Source: Cynocephalus volans
Lineage: Eukaryota > Chordata > Mammalia > Dermoptera > Cynocephalidae
Length of the DNA stretch: 64,000 nucleotides
NCBI RefSeq assembly: GCF_027409185.1
Contig: NC_084471.1
Coordinates: forward strand, 8,957,035 to 9,021,034
Reading direction: 5' to 3'
Under the pieces are notes generated by a model. The model was not told where the DNA came from. It saw nothing but the letters and a program-made list of their open reading frames with translations, and did no database searches. Below, one piece after another: positions 1 through 20,596 of this stretch (position 1 is its first letter; every line of letters begins with the position of its first letter). The position numbers and the translations under genes were made by a program.

Positions 1-1151
1 GCACAATGGGGATGAAGCTATCACACTTGCCTGCAAGGCTGTAGTGAGATCCTAGATGCAAAAGCATTTTGTAACTGAAAAGCACAACGAACCTGAATTA
101 ACTGCTTAAGTGCACGGGTTTTGTATTCTCTAAGGTGAGTAACCTTAGACAAGTTAACATCTCCTGGCCTAAGTCTCCTATAAAATAGGAACAAGAATAT
201 CTATCTCACAAGATTGCTGTGAGAATAAGTGAAATAATAAGAAGTAACTGGGGGCTAGAAGAGCCCAACTATTAAATTACCATTAAGATTACTATCCTAT
301 TTATTGGACTCCTCGTCCCTAAACGTGAGGTGGAAAGAAACCAATACTGGCTCAGAACAGGAAGAAATGGGCTCTGTAAACAGCTGGGTGACCTTGGGCA
401 AGTCGCTGACCCTCTCCAAGCCTTGGTTCCCACAGTCACAAAATGACAGCATTACAAGAGAGGATCCATAGACTCCTTCCAGCTCCTCCACTCCGCTGTT
501 AAGGCCGCTGAACAAAGGCCAACCAACCGCTACCCAGCCAGTACCCGAGGGGCCACAACTGAGCTCCCTTTGCAGCGCGACAGGAGAAACGCCCGGGTGT
601 TCATCCCGGAGAGATGCGTCCACATTCCGCCGCCACCGCTTACTCCCTCAACTTGCTTTTGCAGACGTTGCCCAAAGTTTCCCCAAGCGCCCGGCGACCA
701 GCCGTCGGTCAATCACAGGAAGACCAGGGGTTGGGGGAGAGGAACCTGGGGCCCGGTCTGGGGAATCCCAAAGCCGCCCCCGCGGCCGGGCAAGGCGTGA
801 CAGGTGCGACGCGGGGCCCCCGGCGACGGGAGAGCAGGACGAACGGCAGCCAGTGTGGGCGCGCGAGGAAGGTGGCGGCCACGCGCTCTCCTCAAGCCAC
901 TCCCCGCGACGCCCCCGGCCCCGCGCTCTGGGACCCGCGACCCTCGCTCCGCTCCCAGCCCTGCGGCGTCGCAGATGCTACGGCCTCCGGAGCGGCCGGG
1001 CCGGGGCTAAGACCCATCGCTCCAGAAGCGTTGGGGACCGCCAGGGCGACCTTTCCGCGCAAGCCGGAGCTGTCCGGGGATGGGCGCACACGCACCCGCG
1101 CGCGCTGCCGTAACCCCTTCCTCCCCGCCCGCCCCGCCACCCACCACTCAC
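1..1151 (-). other. SREBF2 intron 1 (part) with MIR remnants
   Basis: The intron runs off the left edge. Two MIR-like SINE remnants are seen at about 138-255 and 365-460, each with the conserved core 'gaccttgggcaag..' or a decayed form of it. Bases 600-1151 belong to the CpG island. No further exon is recognised. Confidence 0.8.
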
Positions 1152-1239
1152 CGTCGATGTCCCCCAGAGTCAGCTCGTCGCCCAGCTCTGTGAGGGTCTC
1201 CATGGTCTCCAGACCGCCCAGCTCGCTGCTCTCGTCCAT
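1152..1239 (-). CDS. SREBF2: SREBF2 coding exon 1 (N-terminus of SREBP-2), partial gene
   Basis: This exon encodes the first 29 residues of SREBP-2 plus one base. SREBP-2 is the membrane-bound bHLH-zip factor that activates cholesterol synthesis and LDL-receptor genes after Golgi proteolysis. The peptide begins MDESSELGGLETMETLTELG and continues into the acidic LGDID stretch; it matches the known SREBP-2 N-terminal activation domain with small changes (human has MDDSGELGG). The ATG at 1239-1237 has G at -3 and +4, and an in-frame TGA at 1278-1276 blocks any upstream extension. The exon ends in GACG followed by the donor GTGAGT, leaving phase 1. The bHLH domain, membrane spans and regulatory domain lie beyond position 1. 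The intronic microRNA of this gene (miR-33a) is also outside the window. Identity is very likely; the transcription start is not fixed by the sequence. Confidence 0.94.
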
Positions 1240-1275
1240 CCCCGGGTCGGCGCAGAGGCCTCCCTGCGATCCCAC

Positions 1276-1314
1276 TCAGGGAGACGCGTGGGTGCTGCCG
1301 CTGCCACCGCCCAT
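1276..1314 (-). other. Upstream ORF 2 in the SREBF2 leader (12 codons)
   Basis: ATG at 1314-1312, in the context GTCATGG, opens a 12-residue frame (MGGGSGSTHASP) ending in TGA, 36 bases before the SREBF2 ATG. It is in the same frame as SREBF2 but closed, so it could lower or regulate initiation at the main ATG. Confidence 0.5.
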
Positions 1315-1344
1315 GACACCCGACAGCCCCCGCCCGGTACCGCC

Positions 1345-1371
1345 TCACCGGCCAGCGCCAGCCGCCGCCAT
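1345..1371 (-). other. Upstream ORF 1 in the SREBF2 leader (8 codons)
   Basis: ATG at 1371-1369, in the context AACATGG, opens an 8-residue frame (MAAAGAGR) ending in TGA. It is transcribed only if the start site lies upstream of 1371. Confidence 0.5.
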
Positions 1372-1503
1372 GTTTGCGCTGAGCCCCGGCGCCCCGCGGA
1401 AGGGGCGGGGTGGGATTCCTCCGCCCCACCCGCACCCTCTGCGGCCCCGCCCCCAGCCGCAGCGCCCGCTTGTTTGTTGTCAATGGGACCAGGCTCGTCT
1501 CAG

Positions 1504-1508
1504 CCAAT
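1504..1508 (-). promoter_or_regulatory. Inverted CCAAT box (NF-Y) next to the SRE
   Basis: CCAAT lies on the plus strand, so it reads ATTGG relative to SREBF2. Its short spacing from the SRE fits the known cooperation of NF-Y with SREBP on sterol-regulated promoters. Confidence 0.75.
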
Positions 1509-1526
1509 CGACGCGCGAAGCGGCGC

Positions 1527-1536
1527 GTGGGGTGAT
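1527..1536 (-). promoter_or_regulatory. Sterol response element of the SREBF2 promoter
   Basis: On the minus strand these bases read ATCACCCCAC, the classical sterol response element bound by SREBPs. It lies about 290 bases upstream of the SREBF2 start codon, 18 bases from an inverted CCAAT box and close to GC boxes. This SRE plus NF-Y layout is the published basis for feed-forward control of SREBF2 by its own product. Confidence 0.85.
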
Positions 1537-1538
1537 GG

Positions 1539-1545
1539 CACGTCA
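1539..1545 (-). promoter_or_regulatory. CRE/E-box-like TGACGTG beside the SRE
   Basis: Minus-strand TGACGTG directly abuts the sterol response element. It could bind CREB/ATF or USF-type factors; only the motif supports this. Confidence 0.45.
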
Positions 1546-1782
1546 TCGATCAGCAGCTCAGATTTGCATAGCGAGGCCCCGCCTCTCACGGGCTGGGAGC
1601 TTAAGCGAAGAGTGACCGCCTGGTCCTCAGCCCAACCTACTTTTACTTGTTTAAAGGAGCCGCTCCCTTCTCAGTTGGATCTGCTCCACGAGCAACTCCG
1701 CCCACTGGCCTGGGATTGAAGGGTTAATATGCCACCTTCCACCCGCGACTGCCCACCGCCTCCGGCCCAGGCTGCGAGCACA

Positions 1783-1790
1783 TTACGTCA
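1783..1790 (+). promoter_or_regulatory. CRE-like TTACGTCA in the distal CpG island
   Basis: A near-consensus ATF/CREB site lies about 550 bases upstream of the SREBF2 ATG and is followed by a GC box (ccccgcccccc). Nothing shows that it is used. Confidence 0.35.
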
Positions 1791-2542
1791 CCTTCTCAGC
1801 TTGGGCCCCGCCCCCCCGCTCCCGCCCTGCCCGCCTGGGAAGGAGGGTAGAATCAAACCGAGCCTCCTAACAGTCGGGGACGAAAGAAATCATCCAAGTC
1901 ACGCTCCTCCGAACCCCCTTAGAAAGGTGGCAACGAACGCTAGACGGGCTGCGAATTGTCCAAGTGCACTCAGCATATACCGCGACCACGACCACGTGCT
2001 TAGTTCAGTGGTCCTCAATCCCAGGAACCTCAGAACCACAAAAGACCTTTATTTAATACAATGCCAGTGCTCAGGCCCACCATCAGCCTCCTGAGGTGTG
2101 CCTGGCACAAATATTTTGAAAAAGTCCCACAGGGATTCTGACATGCAGCCCACCCACAGATTCCCACTCTTTCAAGCGCCTCACGCCGCCCCATCTTGCA
2201 GCTGGTCACATTGCAAACAAACGTGCAAACGTCTAGAAATTTATCCTAAGGAATAAAAGTACAAGTGCTCAAAGAAGTGCCGAAATATTTATGTTCAAAG
2301 ACATTCATCACAAAGGTCCTCTGTGACTGGGAAAAATTGAGCCCAACAAGGGACTGTATAAATTACATCCACACGATGAAATAGTATGGCATCATTAAAA
2401 ATTATGCGCAGTACTGACAAGAAAAGGCTTTCACAATATATTGATAAATGGGAAAAGTGAGTTTCCTGCTAGTCTGTGAGAGGTCACTGTTGTTTAGGCA
2501 GCCGTCTCAAGGCTGTGTGGAGGCAGACACATACACGGATCC

Positions 2543-2690
2543 ACTAATTCACTGTGTGACCTTGGGATGGTTAAGAAATTGTTCTAAGCCTCAGTTTTGT
2601 CATGTCTAAAATGGGGATAAAATAGCACCCCTCATAGTTATGAAGATTAAATGAGATGATTTGTACATTCATTTGAAAATTTATTGAAAC
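2543..2690 (+). repeat. MIR SINE
   Basis: The core 'tgtgtgaccttggg', followed by 'cctcagttttgtcatgtctaaaatgggg' in two parts and 'gaagattaaatgagatgat', is the standard MIR layout. Confidence 0.8.
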
Positions 2691-3961
2691 ATCTCTGCAG
2701 CAGGCAAACAGTTCCTGCCCTCTGAGAGCTTCCAGTCTAATGAAAAATAAACAAATATTCAACACAAAAATAAATAACAGATGATGGTCCAAGTTATGAA
2801 AAAAAAAAAAAAAAAGCAATGTGTGTGACAAAACTAACAAGGGACCTGACTTGTGGTGTCAGGAAGACTCTGAAGAAGTGACATTTAAAATGAAACCTAA
2901 AATTTTGAGGAGAGAACTGTGTCTGGTGTAGCCAGGGGACAGATGACATAGACAACGTTCTTGAGGCAGAAAGAGTTGTGCCAGTCAGCACTCGGCATAA
3001 GTCCCGGCATACAGTAAAAGGCCATAAAAGGTAGCTATTGTAATTGAAAAAAATAAGGATCTGTGTGCTCACCTGAAGGGTAAAAAGGTTGGAAGGCCCA
3101 ATAGCTGGCTGTCAATTGTGGTTATGGGAGTGGTGGGATTTGGGGTGAATTTTACTTCCTTCTTCCTATTTCAGTATTGTTTAAATTACTTTTTGTAATC
3201 AACATGTATAGCTAATAAGAAAGTGTCTTATTTTGGGGGAAAGCAAGACAAGAATGTTCTCTTCATTGTTTACATGCAGGGAAGTTGATATAGACTATAT
3301 CAGTCTCGCCCTGAAAGAAACAGAAAACCGAACCCTGTGACGTGTTTTGGACCCAGCACTGAGCTGGATGGTGTCAGTCTTCAACTGTGCCTCAGTAGCT
3401 CTCACAGGGCTCCTTGCACTGATGTGTGACTGGCAGGATGCAGCAACAACTCCTATACAACTTACTTTAGTCCAGTGCCCTCCCACTCCAGAGCCGCAGT
3501 AACCCCCTGCAGAAGGCTGCCCTATGCACCAGGAGGCCAGGGAGGCAGGCACAGTGCTTCCCACTCTACAGCTGTTCCCATGGCTCCCAGCTGGACTGGC
3601 CCAGAGGCCATTGTGCCTAGCTAAGTGGCCTGAGAGGGCACAAATGAAGGCTCAGTAGAAATGGTGGAAGAATGGTGGCGCGCGGACCCAAACCTCAGCA
3701 AAACACTGATATTCTCCTTCTGGCCCTCAAGTCTACCTAACTGAACATCTTTTCTTGGTGGCACCTTGCTCTGGCTGGGAGGACAGAGGACGGCTCTAAG
3801 GGGTGGAACAGTCTTTGACAAGTCATACCTCAGGACTTGGGTTCTTCATCTGAAAAGGGAGGGAATGGACTAGCTGACCATTGATATCTACCATGGACTG
3901 GGCACCTACTACAAGTCACAGGAGAACTTCGCATACGGTTTTTCATTTACTTCCTCTGACA

Positions 3962-4081
3962 CCTCCCCTTTGAGGCCTTTACTCCAAGTTCCTATCCCCT
4001 TCTCTCTCCTCCCCCAGTCTTCCTCCCCTTTGAGGCCTTTACTCCAAGTTCCTATCCCCTTCTCTCTCCTCCCCCAGTCTT
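3962..4081. repeat. Perfect tandem duplication, 2 x 60 bp
   Basis: Bases 3962-4021 and 4022-4081 are identical over all 60 positions. The unit is pyrimidine-rich and begins cctcccctttgaggccttta. Perfect identity in unconstrained intergenic DNA implies a very recent duplication or an assembly error. Confidence 0.95.
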
Positions 4082-4564
4082 TCAGGATTCAGGTCAGATA
4101 TCACTTTCTCCAGGAAGCCTTCCAGATGGATTAACCAAGAGCAAGTACCCCACTGTTTGACACAGTGGGGGGCGGGCAGTCGGTGGGTTAGGGTGTGGAA
4201 AATAAGTTTGGTTTTGGATAAACTGAAACATAAGCAATAAGGGTTATCAGATGGTAACAGGGCAGTTGCCATCAGCTTTAAGGTTAGAGGATATGGCTGT
4301 CCAAGAAGAAAAGAGTGAAGAAGAAAGACTAAGTCAAAAAACTCTTCTTTTAAAGGGGTAGGTAAGAAAAGAGGAATCAGGAAGAAGAGATGGAGCAGGC
4401 TCAGACTGAGGGCCGAGAACCAGGACAAGAACAGGAAAATGGCCTGAGAGGATCATGTCAAGTGGGAGGAGCTGTCAACAGCATCTCCCTGAGGGCCATG
4501 ACTGGAGAGGGCAGAGGGAGATGTGGGCCTGGGATAAGGGGGGAGAAGGGATGAGGACCAGGGA

Positions 4565-4757
4565 TGTTTTACCCCCCAGGAGATACCTAGCAATGTCTGG
4601 AGACATTTTTGGTTGTCATACTGTGGGATTGCTACTGGCATCTAGTGGGTAGAGGCCAGGGATACTGCTAAATACCCTACAGTACACAGAACAGCCCTCC
4701 TTACACAACAAAAAATTATCTGGCCCAAAGTGTCAGTAGTGCCCCTATTGAGAAACC
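4565..4757 (+). mobile_element. MER5A (hAT-Charlie non-autonomous DNA transposon)
   Basis: The phrases 'caatgtctggagacattttt', 'ctactggcatctagtgggtag' and 'attgagaaacc' are diagnostic of MER5A. Confidence 0.85.
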
Positions 4758-7199
4758 GATCTTGAATGATATTAGGGAGCTCCCAGACTCTCCAGGGGTG
4801 CACAGACCAGGTCTGGAAGCTCAGTAGACAGTAACAACATCTAAGGTCACACTGAAAACATCACTGTTGCCACCACTGGGCACCCCTGTCAATGGACTGG
4901 CCACTAGAACCACCCCTCCACTGCTAACCCTGGTACCTGCGGCCACCACTAACACAGCGCAACTCCCACACAGACTGAGTACATCCAGTTGGTGAAGCTA
5001 CAGTTACATAACTGAATCCCAGTTGCAAGGGGAAGCTGGACAAACAAGTACCCTTGAGCCTTTACATCTGAGGGGAGGGAGGGGAGGGGAGGAGGGTGGG
5101 CTCTGCCTGCAGTAAAATTCATAAGGTGGGGTACATGGAACAAGTGGCCACAACAATCATTAATGGCAGCAAAGGGAAGGAAAGGGGGGGTGAACAGAGT
5201 TTCTGTTTGTTTCTTTGATGTCAGGAAAACTTGGGCCCATTTGAGGGTGGAGAGGATGGGATTAAACAAGGTGAAGAAGACTGGAGGTGTGGAGGGAAGA
5301 GCCCAAGAGGAAGAAGGTGCCAGATGGAGTAGATGAGAAGACAGATAAGACTAGGCCCCTTTCTTTGGCTCTGCATAGTGGGCACTCAGTAAATCTACGG
5401 GATGAACAAAGAACCATCAGAGAAGGACACCTATCACTGAAGTTCCAGGCAACTTCTGCCTACAAGGGCCTTTTACACAGGCTCTTATCCTCCCAAACAC
5501 CTGGGCGTTCTGAGATGGGGGACCCAAGGATCTGACTGAGAAGTGCCCAATTCTGATGACAACAGCTGGCAAGGGACAGAGCCTAGGCTAGTCCCAAGTT
5601 GTCTAGGTCTTCCCACCTCCCTGGGCTGACTCCCTCATCACCTCACAGTTCCCCAGCTCTGTTTCAAATTATGAAAATCCTGCTGATGACAGAGCCCCTA
5701 GAAGTCACTCAGTGGGACCCCCAGCCAAAGCTAGAACCACCTCTGCACTATCCTGAGGCATCCTTTAACATCCCTGCCACCCCAAGAAAGCTAGGTCCAC
5801 TGCCAAGCAGGCCTTGTTCTTGGAAAGTTTTTTCTCCAGTTAAGCACCTTCCCTGCAAAGTCAGCAACCACCCATCTCCAGCTTGAAGAGGACAAGAAGA
5901 GCCTGGGGGCTGGTCCTGATCCCCAGCTCCACTTGCTAGCACCAGGAAAGGTTAAACAGCTAATCCAGTGAATCTGACCTTTTCTCATAGTACAGCCCTT
6001 CAGTTCACAAACTCTAGTGTGCACCATCTTATGTACTCCTCACAGAAATGTGGCAGGGTCACACAGACAGGGAGGGGCAGTGCTGGAGATGGAGCCCAGG
6101 TCTGCCAAGTCAGTCCCACCACCTAGCCCCTGCCTCCCCTGCCCAGTGAGGGGGACTGGGTGGCTAGTGGGCAGTTCTGATGGGAAAACTTCCTCAGCCC
6201 TCCTCCCAGCCACATCCAGCTCTCTTCCAGCTGTCCCCTTACTTCTTCTGAGTAAGTCATGGGGTGCAGGATGTTCTGGGCCCTTCCACGAGGCCTCCTT
6301 AAGGTCAGGCTTCCCTTTGCTGCCCTGGCCAACAGGGAAGGTTAATAACCTCAAAGAAGCAGATTAGGGCCAGACAGGGGGTCCAGACATCATTAAATTC
6401 ATTTTGCCAATGAAGCCACAGCACAGGAAAGGGAAGGGCTGGGCCAGGGTCAGTATGTAAGTATGATGGTCTAAGACTCAGGTCTCACTTGGGCTGTGTC
6501 AGTGGTAGGGGGCGGGGGGTTGGGGGCAGGGAGTCTACAGATGGTTATGTGTCTCTGCCCTTTAAGAGACAGACCCTGGCTTGGCAAGGTCAAAAAGGCA
6601 GGCTAGAATTCCCACTGGAGCCCCTCTCTCCTCTGCTTGCGAAGGTCATGACTAAAGGGTAGCTGCCTACCTGGTTCCACAGAAAAACACACTGCCCACT
6701 CAGTATCTAACTCCCTCTGCAGCTTTTCTGCCCTGTGGCCATGGGTCTCTGCTTGCACACCTCCTGAGACAGGGAGCTCACTCTGACTAATCCAGCTCAG
6801 GGCAGCCCTGCCATTACAAAGCACAGCCTCCTGCAGGGCTGCAGCCTCTCCCCCTGTAGCCCCCACCCACAAGTCGAGTCTTCCAGCACTGCCAGAGAGG
6901 CAAGTTGACTTCTCCACGCCTGTTCAATGACTGCCCCCAGTTATCTGAGGACAGAAATCACATTATTCCAAGGTCTTCTTGGGCTCAAAATCCTCCCAGG
7001 ACACTTCTGGGTCCCCTCTCAACACTAATCCTTCATTGAGGATAGTACTAAGGAGTAACAGGAGGCCTAAGCCAAGTTCCTGCTTCTCTGCCCTGCCAGG
7101 GCCTGGGGCTCCTCCTGATGAGGTGGGAACAGCTTCCAAGCTGGTCTCCACATCTCAAAGGGCCCCTGATCTGCTCACAGCCCCCTCACCAGCCTCAGT

Positions 7200-7688
7200 C
7201 AGCCCAAAGTTTGCTGACTTTTATTGTGTCTCTGCAGAGGGGCTGGGGTGTATGCTGGGTTGCTCAGTGACACAGTGGGGCCCACAGTAGGCATTGCACC
7301 TTCAGCTGTGGCTCAGATCCTGGTTCTGCTGCTTCCCCACAAAAGGCAGCAGCCAGAGGGGCAGCAGTCCTAACCCACCAGGAGGGCCCCTTCCTGCCTC
7401 CCCCAGCAGTCTCCACAGAGTCAAGTCTGCAGCACAGTGTCCTCAAAAGGCCCCCTTGGCGCACCCTCTAGGGATGCCCTGGGAGGAGATCCAGCCCCTT
7501 GAGGCTCAGTCCCTTCAGAAGGGGCTCAGACCCAGCTCCTGGGGGCCAAGCAAATGTGGCCTCCCCATCTGGAAGGGGCTGGTGCTCACCGCCATGGCCC
7601 AATGCCACTACACCACAACCACATGACCGCCTCCTCTTCCTCCTGACTGGCCTCTTCCTGGTCCCTTGAGCCCTGAGCTGAACCAGGG
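7200..7688 (-). other. CCDC134: CCDC134 3' UTR
   Basis: Non-coding sequence follows the stop codon down to the first good poly(A) signal, AATAAA on the minus strand at 7225-7220. The cleavage site is inferred to lie about 20 bases beyond it. Confidence 0.65.
7220..7225 (-). terminator. CCDC134 polyadenylation signal AATAAA
   Basis: A canonical hexamer lies about 465 bases after the stop. It is the first AATAAA in that direction. Confidence 0.65.
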
Positions 7689-17145
<9,457 letters not shown>

Positions 17146-17155
17146 ATCCGAGACC

Positions 17156-18816
17156 CTGGAGCTAGAGCAGTAACCCAAAGAAATGGGGTGAGAGCCAGAG
17201 GTTGGTGTTACATAAAATATAGAGTACAGGTGAATAGCAACTTCCCCTGACATGGCACAGCCTCCAAATACCAAGAAGCCCTGAAGCTCCAGCCCCTAGC
17301 CCAGGTCCTGTGGCCAGCAGGTGCACAGTAAAGACCAATGGGATGGTAGGAGGGAGGAAGGAAGACAAATGTTTGCAACACAGGGATGCTTAGAGCACAA
17401 GGGTCAGCGTCTAGAGCTCTGGGATGGAGCCCTGCCCCTGCCCTTGACTGGGGGACCTTGGGCAAATTGCTCAGCCTGAGCTTCAGCATTCTCACCTGTA
17501 AAAGAGGGATAAGGAGTTTTCCTCCCTGTTGCAGGGAGGGACGTCTGGAAGGCACTGCACCTGGGAAAGGAGGGAACTGCTCAATAGCATTCCCTGTCAA
17601 TCCCTTATCCTGGCCTCCCAGGAAGATATCGGGTCAAGAAGGCCCAAGCAGTCAAAGAGGATTTGAAACTTCTGGAGTTACCTCTTTCCCTGACTTTTGT
17701 TATCAGAAAGGAAGATGGGACAAAGGGTGGGAAGAGAGGCAGGGTAGTCTTGGGAAAAGAGAGCTGCTACTCATTTTGGAACCACAGGCACCACGTGCAA
17801 TATATGTTTCTATTTGGGCACGTTCCACGTTTATTTATTGAGTTCCTATCACATTCTAGGCACTGTTCTAGAGCTGGGAATACAACAATAAGTAAGACAA
17901 ACAAAAACCCTTGCACTCATGGTACTTATGTTCCTAGTAGGGGTAAAAGACAATCAATAAACTTGTAAAACAAACACAGGATGACAGGGAGCTGGTCAGG
18001 TGCAACATTAAATAAAGTGGTCAGGAGAGGCCTCCCACTCAGATGACAGCTGCCCAACTTCACCAATGTAGAAACTAAGTCACAGAAAAGTGAAGTGACT
18101 ACCCAAAGTCACACAGCTATTCCCAAGCTGAAGCAAGAGTCTGTTTGACTCTAAGCCCAGGGGCTCTGTCTCCTGTCTCTTTCAAAATAAATAAGCACAG
18201 GACACCTCAGATCAGAACTGGGCACTGATCTATCAGGACAACTGCCCCAGGGGAGAGAGGCTCACTTACAGACAGTGAGAGGCTGCAGAGGTCATCCGGA
18301 GAACCCCCACCCCCACGCAGATGAGACAACTGAAGCCTATAGTAGGAGTTGTCTAAATTCACCCAAGACCCCCCACATTCCCCCTCACTCTCCAGACTCA
18401 AGGGAACCAGACCCAGGCTAGGGCAGAACTCGGGGAGGGAGGGGGAACGGGGGGTGACAGCCGGCAATGACTGAAGCGGGGGAGAAATGGAAAAGGAAAG
18501 CCGAAAAAGTAGACTGCGGGGGAGGGAGGGGAGGAGCGCGAGATCCTGCTTTCTCTACTGTTACCCCCACTTTTTCGGCCTCTTAATCCCACTCCCGCCC
18601 TGCGAGTCCCCAGAGCCCTTCCCAACTCGGCGTGCGACTCTGAACCCATTCTACAGGAGACGTGACGGCGGCGGGCCCTGAGCCAGCCACCCGGGGTCGC
18701 GGGCCCGGGTTGTTGCCCCCGACCCTTCGAAAGGAGAAGTGTCCGGGTCTGCGAAACCCCCTCTCCACATCCTCCCTCCCCGGGAGCCTGCCGCCTCTCA
18801 CCCCGCCACCACCTAC
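17156..18816 (-). other. CCDC134 intron 1
   Basis: It contains a MIR (about 17400-17510) and an L2/MIR-like tail (17815-17965, with 'ttgagttcctatcacattct' and 'gcactgttctagagctggg'). The right end merges into the CpG island. Confidence 0.7.
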
Positions 18817-18935
18817 CAAGCCCGGCGATGTGGGAAGGAGCCGGCGGCCCCTCGCGTGCAGGTTGGCCCGGAGCCCCGTCGAGCAATCAGCAAAGGCACC
18901 GAACTCGGGAGCACCAGCGAGCAGCAGCTTAGGGA
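18817..18935 (-). other. CCDC134: Probable CCDC134 non-coding exon 1
   Basis: A good donor (minus strand CTTG|GTAGGT, cut at 18817) lies in the CpG island just downstream of the CCAAT and ETS motifs, where the first exon is expected. A second donor-like GGGTGAGAGG lies 20 bases further on. The start of the exon is an estimate. Confidence 0.5.
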
Positions 18936-19012
18936 CAGCCGGGCACCGCCCCGCCCACCGCGCTGCTCCCGACCAATGAACGCGGGCCGCGACCGCCGCG
19001 CTCCGCTGACCT

Positions 19013-19021
19013 CACTTCCGG
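19013..19021 (-). promoter_or_regulatory. ETS-family site CCGGAAGTG
   Basis: A consensus GABPA/ELK-type element lies about 40 bases from a CCAAT box and next to a GC box, close to the likely CCDC134 start site. Confidence 0.6.
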
Positions 19022-20424
19022 CCCCGCCCCTCCGGGCTCCTGCGAGCGTCCCGTGCGCTGTCAGTCGGATCCTCGCCCCGCACACCCTGCGCCGCGGCTC
19101 CGCCGGTGCCCGGCGTGGCCCTCGGTTAAGGTCGGGTTGGAAGTTCAGTCTGCAGTTGGGGTCTGTGCCCAACCTAAAGGGCGCGTCCGCACACTGGGGC
19201 CCTACCCCTGCCGGCCGGGCCACCTTTCACGCGTGCTCCCCGGAACTTTATGCCCGTGTTGTTAAAAACCTCAGTTCGCAAGATCAGTTTAGTGGGTGGT
19301 GACTAGAACTGGGGTTTTTTGTTTTTGTTTTTTCTTTTTTAAGGAACTCGCAGAGCTCGCTTTTCGACGGGCATCCGCAGCTCGCGCCTCTGGTCCACCA
19401 ACTTCTAAACCAAGTTTGTCCGGAGCTTCCTGGCCCGTTCGTTGGCACGCAGTTCAGCCTGTTTTGCACAGGGTCAGGACAACCAGACCCGAGGAAGAAG
19501 GGTAGCATGGCCAGTTACAGGCACGGGGCCCTCGCCAGGCGGGAAGGGAGCTAGAGGACGAGGCTGGGCTGGGCTCAGAACGGGCGCGGGCACGGTGGAG
19601 CGGACACAGGCAGTAAATAAGAACTGCTCATGTGGGCATATAAATAGAAGCTCTCGGGAAGGCTGTGAGGGAAAGGGACAGAGGGCACCTACTGTAGCCA
19701 GGGAAGGGCTGAGGCTGGGACACTTTGGCTCGGGAAGGCTGGGAAGGATTTGACTTTCCCTTCCTAGGAATTATACCTTTCTCCACCTCCACACGAGGTA
19801 AGGCAGCAGGTAAAGTGCCTCTCAGAGCACTTGGATCACAGCAGCCCCAATGGCGTGGACTTTCTTTGCCGTTTCAGCCCCGAGGGTGGCCTGACTGGTG
19901 TTCTCTGGGTACAAAAGAGGTACCCAGCTGACGTTCCTTATGTGTGCTCACCAGAACAAATCTCACCCCCTCCCTCCCTGAAGAAGCCATCCTCCCTTGC
20001 TGAAACAATCCACTATCCTCAGCTGGAGGAAGACAAGATGAGTTGACTGAAATGTTTTTGGAGAGCCCACAAAGGTATGTGAGTGTATTATTTTATTTCC
20101 TGATTTCATTTCATGGAGTAAATAGCTCTAGATGAATGGCTTTAATCATCATACATTTCTCCAACAATTATGCCCCGACTTTATCTCCAGGTCTCAGTTC
20201 TCTCCGTTCCTGGGCCTTCTGAGGGTCAGTCTCTGATGTGGGACATGGATACAGCCACCCCTCCCAGGCAGCTGGCAGCAAAACATGAGAGGAGAACAGC
20301 AGAGAGGTGGGACCAACATGGAGAAATCAATCACACTTGCAGAACCCAAGAAGGGTAACAATTATCAGAAAAGAACAAAGGTGCTCCTACAAATAGTGGG
20401 ATGGATTCTAAAATTGGGATCTGA

Positions 20425-20596
20425 GGGGCCGGCCCATGGCTCACTCAGGAGAGTGCGGTGCTGATAACACCAAGGCCACGGGTTCAGATCCTATATAGGG
20501 ATAGCCGGTTAGCTCACTGGCTGAGCGTGGTGCTGACAACACCAAGCCAAGGGTTAAGTTCCTCTTACCACTCACCTTTTAAAAAATAAATAAAAT
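20425..20596 (+). mobile_element. CYN-type tRNA-derived SINE, dimer, with target-site duplication
   Basis: Two tRNA-Ile-like units (ggccggcccatggctcac.. and agccggttagctcactgg..) are followed by an A-rich tail. It is flanked by the perfect 15-bp duplication aaaattgggatctga (20410-20424 and 20597-20611). Confidence 0.92.

Larger units (their letters stand above)
600..1900. promoter_or_regulatory. CpG island over SREBF2 promoter and exon 1
   Basis: GC-rich, CpG-rich DNA without a TATA box covers SREBF2 exon 1, the start of intron 1 and about 500 bases upstream. GC boxes are visible near 1401-1411, 1441-1455, 1572-1583 and 1806-1815. Long open frames here on both strands are by-products of base composition. 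The boundaries are judged by eye. Confidence 0.85.
1901..7199. other. Intergenic DNA between SREBF2 and CCDC134
   Basis: No exon with recognisable homology is visible. The stretch holds a possible hAT/MER remnant (about 2005-2165), an L1-like tail (about 2215-2480), a MIR (2543-2690), a 60-bp tandem duplication (3962-4081), a MER5A copy (4565-4757) and a G/A-rich tract (about 5079-5098). The open frames here have no family resemblance that I recognise. Confidence 0.75.
18400..19600. promoter_or_regulatory. CpG island and promoter of CCDC134
   Basis: A TATA-less GC-rich block. In the CCDC134 direction it has an ETS site CCGGAAGTG (19021-19013), an inverted CCAAT box (18973-18977) and GC boxes (18948-18958 and 19021-19030). 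This is a typical housekeeping promoter. Open frames of up to 187 codons here are composition effects. Confidence 0.8.

Noticed and set aside
614-1615. 333-codon open frame on the plus strand through the SREBF2 CpG island
   Set aside because: GC-rich, proline/arginine/alanine-rich translation without any family resemblance; it runs antisense across exon 1 and the promoter of SREBF2.
18739-19302. 187-codon open frame in the CCDC134 CpG island
   Set aside because: Composition-driven; overlaps promoter motifs and shows no domain.
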